From: Planctomycetia bacterium
GTDB taxonomy: Bacteria; Planctomycetota; Planctomycetia; Pirellulales; UBA1268
Length of the DNA: 10,650 nt
NCBI GenBank assembly: GCA_010027105.1
Contig: RGVT01000064.1
Coordinates: 1 to 10,650 of the forward strand
Direction: 5' to 3'
Made by a program: the position numbers and the translations under genes. The notes under the pieces were generated by a model. The model did not search any database. It saw nothing but the letters and a program-made list of their open reading frames with translations, and was not told where the DNA came from. Positions within the stretch are counted from its first letter, which is position 1. Every line of letters begins with the position of its first letter. This document shows, one piece after another, positions 1-6,218 of the stretch.

Positions 1-270
1 TCGACGCGACCGCCGCCACCGCAGCCTTCCGAGCCGGCCCGCCGGCCGGGTGCGGCGCGTACCGCACGTTCTGCGGCACGTGAGCCCGCGGCAGGGCTAT
101 GCCGCCACCGCCGGCAAGGTGGCCCGGGAGGGTTCGCCCTTCGGCCCTCCGGGAAACATTGCGAATTCCGATTTCTTTATTCGATTTTGGTTCGGATCTA
201 ATGCAGTTTCGGTGAGGCCGAGCCGATACCTGTGGCGGCCGTGAGATTCAGCGTGAGGGGGTTGCGATTC
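1..270. other. Upstream non-coding stretch with possible tail of an earlier gene
   Basis: No complete gene can be supported here. One plus-strand frame is open from the window edge and stops with TGA at 81-83; it would be the Ala/Gly-rich last 26 codons of an upstream gene, but nothing in it is recognisable. After it, AGGG-TTCG-CCCT at 129-140 forms a short stem on a TTCG tetraloop, within a wider GGAGGG...CCCTCC near-palindrome. It could end upstream transcription, but no T-run follows. Bases 155-205 are strikingly AT-richer than the surroundings, as expected of a promoter region for the NUDIX gene. Confidence 0.35.
197..202 (+). promoter_or_regulatory. Possible -10 box upstream of the NUDIX gene
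   Basis: TCTAAT matches the sigma-70 -10 consensus at five of six positions and lies in the only AT-rich patch of the first 300 bases. No good -35 hexamer is seen at 16-18 bases upstream. Transcription would start near 209, about 60 bases before the ATG at 271. This is a weak call made on base composition and one hexamer. Confidence 0.25.
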
Positions 271-675
271 ATGTCGAAGCGTGAGGGGTCGGTCCGTCAG
301 GCCGCTGTCGTCGCCATCCGCTCGGGGCGAATCTGCCTGATCACGTCGAGCAGCGGGAAGCGCTGGCTGGTTCCCAAGGGCAACCACGAGCGGGGGGCGA
401 AACTGCGGCAGACGGCCCTGCAGGAAGCCTGGGAGGAGGCGGGCCTGGTCGGCTGGCTCAAGCCAGCACCGCTGGGAAACTACGAGTTCGAGAAACTGGG
501 GCGCGTCCACCGCGTGGTGGTCTTCCGGATGACGGTCACCGACGTCAAGCAGCGATGGCCCGAGAGGCACCGCCGCCAGCGACGTTGGCTGCGACCGCAC
601 GACGCCCTGCCGCTCATCGAGCATGCCAAGCTGCGGAAAATTCTCAGCCGCGTGCTGGAGCGACGCGCCGGCTGA
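271..675 (+). CDS. NUDIX hydrolase, small single-domain
   Basis: A 134-residue NUDIX-fold pyrophosphohydrolase. NUDIX enzymes cleave nucleoside diphosphates linked to another moiety, using a metal held by the box glutamates. The box spans G37-L59, starting PKGNHERG and ending QEAWEEAGL. E52, E55 and E56 are present, but the usual Glu six residues after the Gly is Ala43 and the usual Arg before E52 is Gln51. The following LGNYEF and WLRPHDA segments resemble the diphosphoinositol polyphosphate / Ap4A type of NUDIX protein, though the substrate cannot be fixed. I chose the ATG at 271 because GAGGGG lies 10 bases upstream; an in-frame GTG at 232 would add 13 poorly conserved residues. The CHAD gene follows on the same strand after 44 bases, suggesting co-transcription. 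Confidence 0.85.
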   Translation: MSKREGSVRQAAVVAIRSGRICLITSSSGKRWLVPKGNHERGAKLRQTALQEAWEEAGLVGWLKPAPLGNYEFEKLGRVHRVVVFRMTVTDVKQRWPERHRRQRRWLRPHDALPLIEHAKLRKILSRVLERRAG

Positions 676-719
676 CACGCATCGGGGTCGCTCCCGACCA
701 CACCGGGGATGGAATCGAC

Positions 720-1811
720 ATGCACAGCAAATGGATCAGCGACCTGACGGCCGAGACGCCCGTGGCCGACGCCGCGCGCCGCGTCCTGACGTTCCGCTTC
801 GAGGCGGTGCGCGATTGCCTGGGGCGGGCCCTGCGGGAGGAAAAACAGCTCACCGAGCGGATCCACGAGCTGCGCGTGGCGACCCGGCGGGCAGGCGCGG
901 CCCTGGACGTCTTTTCCCAGTGCCTGCCGAGAAAGGCCTACAAATCGGGCCGCCGCCACATGCGGGGCCTGCGCCGTGCCGCCGGTGAAGCCCGCGATTG
1001 GGACGTCCTGATCTCGCGGCTGATGAAGGAGGCGGAGGCGATCGCGCCGGAGGATCGGGCCGGCATCGACATGCTGGTCGGCTACGCGATCGCGCATCGC
1101 ATTCCCTCGCAGGCTCGACTGGAGAAGGCGTCGCCCGACTATCCCTTCGGCTTCGAACGCTTCATGGCCGCCACGATCGGCGCGATCCGCTACAAGGGGC
1201 TCGGGCGGAACACGCTCGCCGGCTTCGCCCGACCGATCCTGGCGTCGATGCTCGACCGCCTGAACGACGCCGCGGCCTGCGAGCGCGGCAGGGACTACGA
1301 GCACCTGCACAAGGTGCGGATCGCCGGCAAACGCCTCCGCTACGCGATGGAGATCTTCGTCGATTGCTTCGGGCCGGCGCTGCGCCGCGAGCTGTGCCCC
1401 GCCGTGGCCGAAATGCAGCAGATTCTCGGCGAGGTGAACGATCATTACACCGCGGCTCGGCGCTACACGGCGCTCGACGAGAAGTTCCGCCTGTGCCTCC
1501 CCACGGGCTACGCCCGCTATCAGCCCGCGATCACGCGGATGATCCGGCATCACGATGCGGAGATGCCCGCCGGCCGCCAACGGTTTCACCTGTGGCGCGA
1601 GAAGTGGCAGCAGCCCGAGTTCCAGGCGGCGATCGTCGAACTCTGCTCACCGGAGTCGCTCGAGTGCCAGCATGTGTACGCCGGCAAGGGACCGACGATC
1701 GCCGACACCGCGCCTGCCGCGCCGCGCGTGTCGGCGCTCGATTCCCGGCCACACGAGCCGACGCCGCACGTGGCCGCCCCGGTCGAGCTGCCGACCGCGC
1801 GGAGCGCCTAG
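720..1811 (+). CDS. CHAD domain-containing protein
   Basis: A 363-residue protein filled by a CHAD (conserved histidine alpha-helical) domain, about residues 10-310. The two halves of the repeat are visible: HELRVATRR at 49-57 with ARDWDV at 91-96 in the first, and HKVRIAGKR at 197-205 with LGEVNDH at 236-242 in the second. The many Arg/Lys/His residues form the basic surface with which CHAD proteins bind inorganic polyphosphate. No signal peptide or membrane segment is seen. The last 50 residues are Pro/Ala-rich and probably disordered. The ATG at 720 has a GGA six bases ahead; the frame is open back to 555, but that part overlaps the NUDIX gene and is not domain-like. A role in polyphosphate granules or polyphosphate turnover with the upstream NUDIX protein is inference from family and adjacency. 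Confidence 0.88.
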   Translation: MHSKWISDLTAETPVADAARRVLTFRFEAVRDCLGRALREEKQLTERIHELRVATRRAGAALDVFSQCLPRKAYKSGRRHMRGLRRAAGEARDWDVLISRLMKEAEAIAPEDRAGIDMLVGYAIAHRIPSQARLEKASPDYPFGFERFMAATIGAIRYKGLGRNTLAGFARPILASMLDRLNDAAACERGRDYEHLHKVRIAGKRLRYAMEIFVDCFGPALRRELCPAVAEMQQILGEVNDHYTAARRYTALDEKFRLCLPTGYARYQPAITRMIRHHDAEMPAGRQRFHLWREKWQQPEFQAAIVELCSPESLECQHVYAGKGPTIADTAPAAPRVSALDSRPHEPTPHVAAPVELPTARSA

Positions 1812-1858
1812 CGGATGCTGCCGTCCGGCGGCGCCGCTTCCTGCGGGCCGGAACCGTC

Positions 1859-1864
1859 TACCAT
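1859..1864 (+). promoter_or_regulatory. Possible -10 box of tRNA-Gln
   Basis: TACCAT lies 19 bases ahead of the mature tRNA 5' end, with TTCCTG at 1838-1843 as a poor -35 at a short 15-base spacing. The gap between the CHAD gene and the tRNA is only 72 bases, so a tRNA promoter should lie here unless the tRNA is co-transcribed. Hexamer matches are modest. Confidence 0.2.
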
Positions 1865-1883
1865 GGTGCGGGAGAAGACCGCC

Positions 1884-1954
1884 TGCCCGATGGTGTAACG
1901 GTAGCACAAGGGATTTTGGTTCCCTTTGTCTAGGTTCGAATCCTAGTCGGGCAA
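1884..1954 (+). tRNA. tRNA-Gln (anticodon UUG)
   Basis: A full 71-base cloverleaf can be drawn by hand. The acceptor stem TGCCCGA pairs with TCGGGCA (7 bp). The D stem is GTGT with GCAC (one G-T pair), and the anticodon stem AGGGA/TCCCT carries loop TTTTGGT with anticodon TTG at 1916-1918. The T stem CTAGG/CCTAG closes the standard TTCGAAT loop. The anticodon reads CAA, and CAG by wobble, so it is glutamine; the U1-A72 first pair is typical of bacterial tRNA-Gln. The discriminator base is A and no CCA is encoded, so the 3' end must be added by a nucleotidyltransferase. No convincing T-rich terminator follows. Confidence 0.96.
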
Positions 1955-2051
1955 GTTTCTTCCCGGGGCCCCCGGACGGCCACGTGCTTGCATCGACCGC
2001 AGCCGTCGGCGAACATGGCGACGCCGTGGGCACAACCTTGTGGAGCGCATG

Positions 2052-3170
2052 ATGGCGCGGGTATCGAACGGGCGGATTGGTCGTGTCTGTCGTGTCATCG
2101 GATTCATCGGCTGGGCGCTGGCAGCGAGCGTGCCGGCGGCGACGAACGCCGACACGGTGTACTTCGTGAGCAAACAATACGGCGGCCTGTACCGTTTCGA
2201 TTCGGCGAATCCCGGCGCCGGCATCAGCGAGATCAAGGGGGATGACACGTTCTACAAACCCGCCGCGCTCGCCATGGGCCCGGACGGCAATCTCTACGTC
2301 GGCGACGCTACGGATGGCGGCCGGATCGCACGGTATTCGTTGGCCGACGGCAGCATTTCGACGGTCGCGTCGCTGTACGGATACTCCCCCGCGTACTCCG
2401 GCGGGCCGGTCAGTCCCGGCTCCATCGCGTTCACGCCGTCCGGCAGCATGCTCGTGGGGCGGAATCCCGAGGTCTCTTTCTATCCCGGCAGCAATGCCGC
2501 CTGGCCCGGCGGCCCCGTGCTCGAGGTGACAGGATGGGGCGTGGGCCAGACCGCCGCCATCAGCACGTTCACGTCGGGCACGTCCCAGACCTATCAGCCC
2601 GGGCTCGCCGTGGCGTCGGATGGAACGCTCTACGCAAGCAACTCGTTTTACGATGCCACTGTTGGAAGTCCTACTTTTCAGGTCATGACCGGCAACGTCC
2701 TGCGTTTCGGTGCGTCCGGCACGTTCTCCGCGGAAGTCGCGGCCGACAAAGCCTTCACGGGCGGCCTGTTCGGCCCGTCGGGGCTCGCGCTTTCCGGCAA
2801 CGCGCTCTACGTCGCGAGCACGATGAACGGCATCATCTACAAGACGAACCTGCTCGATTCCAACACGGCGACCAACACGATCGCCTACGCCTACACGCCG
2901 CAGGATCCGTCGAGCGGCTACAGGGATTACATCGGGCCGCTCGCAGCGCTCTCCAATGGCGGCCTGCTCACGGCGGGGGTCGCCGGCAGCGGCCTGATCT
3001 ACGAGTTCGACTCCTCGGGTTGGTTGATCGGCATGATCGGCAACAGTTCCTACGGCCAGCTCGGCGGAGTCGTCGCTGTGACGCCCGTGCCGGAACCGTC
3101 GGCAATCGTGCTTGGCCTCGCAGGCCTGAGCGCGGCCGGCATCGCTTTACTGCGGACGAAGCGCCGTTGA
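2052..3170 (+). CDS. PEP-CTERM sorting-domain exported protein, beta-propeller-like
   Basis: A 372-residue secreted protein. The N-terminus is a signal peptide: arginines in the first 14 residues, a hydrophobic core VIGFIGWALAA, and likely cleavage near residue 33 before DTVYF. The C-terminus has the tripartite PEP-CTERM signal: VPEPS at 346-350, a hydrophobic helix at about 351-366, and the basic tail RTKRR. This signal is recognised by an exosortase, which removes it during export and surface sorting. The body repeats short strands with NHL/SMP-30-like phrases (PDGNLYVGD at 77-85, SDGTLYASN, SGNALYVAS), suggesting a beta-propeller; ligand or substrate are unknown. The ATG at 2052 is preferred over ATG 2049 and GTG 2040 because GGAG at 2042-2045 is then six bases away. 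Its TGA overlaps the TTG start of the pseudopilin gene. Confidence 0.88.
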   Translation: MARVSNGRIGRVCRVIGFIGWALAASVPAATNADTVYFVSKQYGGLYRFDSANPGAGISEIKGDDTFYKPAALAMGPDGNLYVGDATDGGRIARYSLADGSISTVASLYGYSPAYSGGPVSPGSIAFTPSGSMLVGRNPEVSFYPGSNAAWPGGPVLEVTGWGVGQTAAISTFTSGTSQTYQPGLAVASDGTLYASNSFYDATVGSPTFQVMTGNVLRFGASGTFSAEVAADKAFTGGLFGPSGLALSGNALYVASTMNGIIYKTNLLDSNTATNTIAYAYTPQDPSSGYRDYIGPLAALSNGGLLTAGVAGSGLIYEFDSSGWLIGMIGNSSYGQLGGVVAVTPVPEPSAIVLGLAGLSAAGIALLRTKRR

Positions 3171-4177
3171 TCGCCCGTCGCCTCCGTGGCGTTTCACTCG
3201 TGGAACTCCTGGTGGTCATCGCGATCATCGGGCTGCTCGTCGGCCTCCTGCTGCCCGCCGTCCAAGTGGCGCGTGAGTCGGGGCGGCGGTCGGCCTGCGC
3301 CAACAACCTTCGGCAACTCTGCCTGGGCCTGGTCAACTACGAGACGGCCCAGCGAAAGCTTCCGATCGGCTCTCTTTCGAAGGCGTTTCCCTCCTACCCG
3401 CGGGTGACGGCGCAGCACGCCCGCTGGTCGACGCTGGCGTTTCTCGCGCCGTTCTACGAGCAGCAGGCACTGCTCGACGGCCTCGACCTTTCCGTGCCGC
3501 TGTACATCGACCTGCGGCCCGACGCCATCGCGCCGCAGAACAAGCCGATCGTCAAACTCGTCGTGCCGCTGTTCCTCTGCCCGAGCGATCGCGGCACGGC
3601 GGTCTCGCCGATCTTCGGGCCGACGAACTACGCCGCATGCGCGGGCAGCGGCGGCGACGGCTCACCGTACGACACCGACGGGCTGTTTTTCATCAACTCC
3701 GAAATCCGCCCGAAGGACGTGACGGACGGGTTCTCGAAGACCCTCGCTTTTTCGGAGAGCCTACTCGGCGACTCATCGGCGATGAATCCGGGCAACGCCA
3801 CCGCGGCGAATGCGTATCAATTCATCATGACGGCCCCACTTTCCGATTCGTCCTGCGCCGCGTCGGCAGTCTGGAACTTCAGTGATCCGCGGGGGTTTTC
3901 CTGGGCGAACGGGGAATATCGCACGACGCTCTTCAACAACCGTCTTGTGCCCAACGCTTCGACCCTCGACTGCATGGGCTGCCTCATGAGCCCGCCGCGG
4001 AGCCAGGCCGACAGGCTCTACGCCGCCTACGGCTGGCGAGCGGCCCGGAGCCGGCACCCGGGCGGCGTGAACGTCGTCATGGCCGATGGCTCGGGGCAGT
4101 TCGTCACCGAATCGGTCGATCCGGCCGTGTGGAAGGCGCTCGCCACGCGGGCCGGGGGCGAGACCGCAACGCCGTAG
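3167..4177 (+). CDS. DUF1559 family pseudopilin-like protein (prepilin-type N-terminus)
   Basis: A 336-residue member of the DUF1559 family, hugely expanded in Planctomycetota. The N-terminus carries a type IV prepilin signal: basic MIARRLRG, cleavage after Gly8, Glu13 at +5, then hydrophobic helix LVELLVVIAIIG. The +1 residue is Val instead of the common Phe. Further family landmarks are the CPSD segment near 138, TNYAACAG near 153, and SRHPGGVNVVMADGS at 295-309, followed by WKALATRAGGE at the end. The protein should be processed by prepilin peptidase and held at the inner membrane; its biological role is not established for the family. The only start that keeps the prepilin signal is TTG at 3167, in a TTGA overlap with the previous stop, implying translational coupling. 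The TAG stop lies inside the outer arm of the palindromic element that follows. Confidence 0.85.
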   Translation: MIARRLRGVSLVELLVVIAIIGLLVGLLLPAVQVARESGRRSACANNLRQLCLGLVNYETAQRKLPIGSLSKAFPSYPRVTAQHARWSTLAFLAPFYEQQALLDGLDLSVPLYIDLRPDAIAPQNKPIVKLVVPLFLCPSDRGTAVSPIFGPTNYAACAGSGGDGSPYDTDGLFFINSEIRPKDVTDGFSKTLAFSESLLGDSSAMNPGNATAANAYQFIMTAPLSDSSCAASAVWNFSDPRGFSWANGEYRTTLFNNRLVPNASTLDCMGCLMSPPRSQADRLYAAYGWRAARSRHPGGVNVVMADGSGQFVTESVDPAVWKALATRAGGETATP

Positions 4178-4308
4178 CGACAGGCCTCCAGGCCTGTCGT
4201 GTGAAAAAGGTGACAGCCACCATTTGCCGGTCGCCGGAGGCGACACGGCCCCGGCCGAAAGCCGGGGTCTCCAGACAAATGGTGGCTGTCACCTTTTTCC
4301 CGCTACGG
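4172..4308. repeat. Composite palindromic intergenic element
   Basis: A nested inverted-repeat structure fills the gap between the pseudopilin gene (plus) and the pseudouridine synthase gene (minus). The outer arms are CCGTAGCG at 4172-4179 and its exact complement at 4301-4308. Inside lie a 10-bp hairpin at 4178-4199 (CGACAGGCCT, loop CC) and a perfect 23-bp stem, 4204-4226 with 4276-4298. That stem encloses two more hairpins: GTCGCC/GGCGAC at 4230-4244 and CCCCGGC/GCCGGGG at 4249-4267. Both flanking TAG stop codons (4175-4177 and, on minus, 4305-4303) lie in the outer arms. The form suggests a REP/MITE-like dispersed repeat, but only one copy is visible here, so dispersal is inference. Confidence 0.8.
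4204..4298. terminator. Likely bidirectional transcription terminator
   Basis: The 23-bp stem starts with five A (4204-4208) and ends with five T (4294-4298), so from either strand the RNA hairpin finishes in a U-run. Two genes converge on it from both sides with stop codons 26 and 4 bases away, the usual setting of a shared terminator. The 49-base loop is long for an intrinsic terminator but is itself folded into two hairpins. Termination is inferred from structure. Confidence 0.6.
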
Positions 4309-5292
4309 GCGGTTCGTGTTCCGGAGCGCCGCCAGCACGCGCTTCATGTCGGCCGGCAGCGGGCTCTCGAACCGCAGCTCCTCCCCCGTCTCCGGATGCA
4401 CGAAGCCGAGCTCGGCCGCATGGAGCATCACCCGCGGGGCCTGCGAGTCGTCCACCACCTTCAGCTTCCGCGGCGCGGCATACACCCGCTCGCCACACAC
4501 CGGGTGGCCCGTCTCCGCCATGTGGATCCGGATCTGGTGCGTGCGGCCCGTTTCCAGACGGCACTCCACGAGCGTGTAGGCGTCGCCGAAGTGCTCGACC
4601 GGCTCGACGTGCGTGACCGCGAGCTTGCCCTCGTCGGTGTCCGACGAGCCCCGCCGGCCGTCGCCGCGATCACGGATCAGATGCGTGCGGATCGTGCCCG
4701 CCCCCACGCGGCCCACGCAGAGTGCGAGGTAGCGGCGCTGCGTCGTGTGGGCCCGGAACTGCTCGGCGAGGATCCGCTCGGCCGGCACCGTGCGGGCGAA
4801 TACGACGAGCCCGCTCGTCTCGCGGTCGATCCGGTGCACCGCCCGCACCGGCGGCTGGCGCCGCGGCTTCCCCCCGCGCACGCCGAACCGGCGGGCGAGA
4901 TGCCGCCGAATCGCCTCGGGCACCATCTCGTCGAGCGTGGGCTGGATCTGCCGCCGCCGGGCCGGCCACGACCGCTCCTCCGAGTGCCGCGTCGTGGTGA
5001 CGCCCGTCGGCTTCTCGACCACCACCACCTCGTCGTCGAGGTGCACGATCCGCACGTCGTCGGCCCGCGGCGGCGCGGCGGCGGCCGCGGCGAGCACCTT
5101 CACCACCTCGCCGTCCTCGAGCCGCCGGCCCACGTCGGTGCAGACGTTGCCGTGGATCATCACGTGCCGCGACCGCACGAGCTTCTGCACACGGCCCCAG
5201 CTCGCCGCGAGCTTCTCGCGCAGAAACGCGGCCAGCGTCCGCCCCTTTTCCGCGCTCGCGACGTGATACACCGTGCCCGGGGTTTGCTTCAT
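4303..5292 (-). CDS. RluA-family pseudouridine synthase with S4 domain
   Basis: A 329-residue enzyme converting uridine to pseudouridine in RNA, most likely ribosomal RNA. Residues 15-66 look like an S4 RNA-binding domain (LVRSRHVMIHGNV, then RRLEDGEVV). The catalytic motif HRIDRETSG at 153-161 contains the nucleophilic Asp156 of the RluA/RluC/RluD group; LDDEVVVVEKPTGV at 85-98 and GRTHQIRIHMAETGHP at 249-264 are also typical. About 45 residues between 103 and 150, rich in Arg and Pro, exceed the usual spacing between the KP-G strand and the catalytic motif. The ATG at 5292 fits the family N-terminus; upstream in-frame sequence to 5658 is antisense to the HEPN gene and was left out. No clear Shine-Dalgarno is seen. 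The target uridine cannot be named, so no symbol is given. Confidence 0.9.
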   Translation of the reverse strand: MKQTPGTVYHVASAEKGRTLAAFLREKLAASWGRVQKLVRSRHVMIHGNVCTDVGRRLEDGEVVKVLAAAAAAPPRADDVRIVHLDDEVVVVEKPTGVTTTRHSEERSWPARRRQIQPTLDEMVPEAIRRHLARRFGVRGGKPRRQPPVRAVHRIDRETSGLVVFARTVPAERILAEQFRAHTTQRRYLALCVGRVGAGTIRTHLIRDRGDGRRGSSDTDEGKLAVTHVEPVEHFGDAYTLVECRLETGRTHQIRIHMAETGHPVCGERVYAAPRKLKVVDDSQAPRVMLHAAELGFVHPETGEELRFESPLPADMKRVLAALRNTNRP

Positions 5293-5315
5293 GCTCACTA
5301 CCGTACCACGGCCGT

Positions 5316-5344
5316 TCGACGCCGATTTCGTCCGACGGTATCTT
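5316..5344 (+). promoter_or_regulatory. Possible promoter of the HEPN-nucleotidyltransferase pair
   Basis: TCGACG (5316-5321), 17 bases, then TATCTT (5339-5344) gives a plausible sigma-70 layout in the 60-base gap between two divergent genes. The start point would fall near 5351, only a base or two before the ATG at 5353. The transcript would then be nearly leaderless, which fits the absence of a Shine-Dalgarno sequence. Confidence 0.3.
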
Positions 5345-5352
5345 GAACCGGT

Positions 5353-5760
5353 ATGTTCAATCACGCCGAGTGGGCCAGATACCTGTCGCAGGCTCTGCAC
5401 ACGCTGTCGTCGGCCCGCAGGGACGTCGCCGACGGCGACTTCGCCTGGGCCTGCTTCAAGTCGCAGCAGGCCGCTGAGATGGCCGCCAAGGGCTTCATCC
5501 GCGCCAGCGGCGGGCTCGCCACCGGCCATTCGGTGGTGAAGCTCCTCGCCGACGCGGTGCTGGACGCACCGGACCATCTCACCCGCTGCGCACGCGAACT
5601 CGACAAGGCCTACATCCCCACGCGGTATCCCGATGCCTACGACAGCGGCAGCCCGCACGAATACTTCGACCGGGCCGACGCGTCAATGCACGTCGAGTGC
5701 GCGGCGGGGATCGTCGAGCATCTGGAGCACGAGGTGCCGCATGATCCGCCCGGGCCGTGA
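5353..5760 (+). CDS. HEPN domain protein, partner of a minimal nucleotidyltransferase
   Basis: A 135-residue all-helical HEPN-domain protein (PF05168-like). Landmarks are FKSQQAAEMAAKGFI at 35-49, GHSVVKLL at 58-65, and the strongly typical ARELDKAYIPTRYPDAY at 80-96 followed by SPHEYF at 100-105. The gene overlaps by 20 bases the start of a minimal nucleotidyltransferase gene, the classic HEPN-MNT arrangement. Many HEPN partners in such pairs are RNase toxins that use an R-x(4-6)-H motif. I find no such motif: the closest His after an Arg is ten or more residues away. This variant may therefore bind nucleotides or a partner instead of cutting RNA. The RYPD-type C-terminus is shared with the nucleotide-binding sacsin-like HEPN group. 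Toxin function is not shown by the sequence. Confidence 0.82.
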   Translation: MFNHAEWARYLSQALHTLSSARRDVADGDFAWACFKSQQAAEMAAKGFIRASGGLATGHSVVKLLADAVLDAPDHLTRCARELDKAYIPTRYPDAYDSGSPHEYFDRADASMHVECAAGIVEHLEHEVPHDPPGP

Positions 5761-6121
5761 CGACGCGTGGCGCGAGTCCCCCGGCCTGTCGCTGGCCTGG
5801 CGGCTGGAGCGGGTGCGGGAATATCTGTCCAGGCTCCCGCTGACGCGGGTGCGCGGCATCGTGTTCGGCTCCGTCGGGCGGCGGGCCTTCGGCATCGGCA
5901 GCGACACCGACCTGCTCGTCATCAGCGACGAACTGCCCGAGGCGGTTCGCGCGCGGATCGACCTGCTGGGCGACGCTCGCGATGGGCTCGGCGAGATCGA
6001 CCCCGTGGGGTGGACCGAGGCCGAGTGGCGGCGACGGCTCGCGGCCGGCGATCCCTTCGCGCGGCTGCTCGCGGACGAGGGGATCGAGGTCGGGGAAGCC
6101 GCTCCCGACGGCTTGCCTTGA
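5741..6121 (+). CDS. Minimal nucleotidyltransferase (MNT / Pol-beta-like)
   Basis: A 126-residue nucleotidyltransferase of the DNA polymerase beta superfamily. The signature FGSVGRRAFGIGSDTDLLV at 42-60 gives the G43-S44 phosphate-binding turn and the metal-binding Asp55 and Asp57; Asp87 in GEIDPVGW is in the right place for the third carboxylate. All catalytic residues are thus present and the enzyme should be active. In characterised HEPN-MNT pairs the MNT protein silences its HEPN partner by transferring AMP; whether that happens here is inference. ATG 5741 is chosen because CACGAGG ends six bases upstream and because translation from 5633 would read in the wrong frame of the HEPN gene. 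The 20-base overlap with the HEPN gene implies coupled translation and fixed stoichiometry. Confidence 0.85.
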   Translation: MIRPGRDDAWRESPGLSLAWRLERVREYLSRLPLTRVRGIVFGSVGRRAFGIGSDTDLLVISDELPEAVRARIDLLGDARDGLGEIDPVGWTEAEWRRRLAAGDPFARLLADEGIEVGEAAPDGLP

Positions 6122-6145
6122 CCGGGTTTCGGGCGGTTTTATGCT
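6118..6145 (+). promoter_or_regulatory. Candidate sigma-70 promoter of purA
   Basis: TTGACC (6118-6123), 16 bases, TATGCT (6140-6145). The -35 box matches the consensus at five of six positions and overlaps the TGA stop of the nucleotidyltransferase gene. It is the best hexamer pair in the window and lies about 75 bases ahead of the chosen purA start. Transcription would begin near 6152. Confidence 0.5.
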
Positions 6146-6160
6146 TTGTGGGGAGGCCTC

Positions 6161-6205
6161 ATGACGGCAGCCTCCGCACCGCGTGCGCCGTCTTTCTCCG
6201 CGTGA
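6161..6205 (+). CDS. Possible 14-codon leader ORF before purA
   Basis: ATG at 6161 follows the strongest Shine-Dalgarno-like sequence in the window, GGGAGG at 6151-6156. It opens a 14-residue frame, MTAASAPRAPSFSA, ending in TGA at 6203-6205. That stop overlaps GAGG (6204-6207), the only SD-like sequence for the purA GTG at 6219, so reinitiation is possible. The frame is not that of purA. The predicted transcription start near 6152 would trim the SD, which argues against the idea unless the true start is a few bases earlier. It may be chance. Confidence 0.3.
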   Translation: MTAASAPRAPSFSA

Positions 6206-6218
6206 GGTCGTTCCAGTC

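Noticed and set aside
555..719. 55-residue N-terminal extension of the CHAD protein
   Set aside because: It overlaps the conserved C-terminal part of the NUDIX gene in another frame and is low-complexity Ala/Arg/Pro; ATG 720 is better placed.
1955..1985. CCCGGGGCCCCCGG stretch after the tRNA as a terminator
   Set aside because: Stem is short and imperfect and no T-run follows.
4204..4298. CRISPR-like repeat
   Set aside because: It is one inverted pair, not a series of direct repeats with spacers, and no cas gene is present.
5293..5658. Minus-strand extension of the pseudouridine synthase by 122 residues
   Set aside because: It is antisense to the HEPN gene, shows no domain, and the family N-terminus and S4 domain begin right after the ATG at 5292.
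5353..6121. Naming the pair hepT-mntA (type VII toxin-antitoxin)
   Set aside because: The HEPN protein lacks the R-x4-H-x-Y motif that defines HepT, so only the general HEPN and MNT calls are supported.
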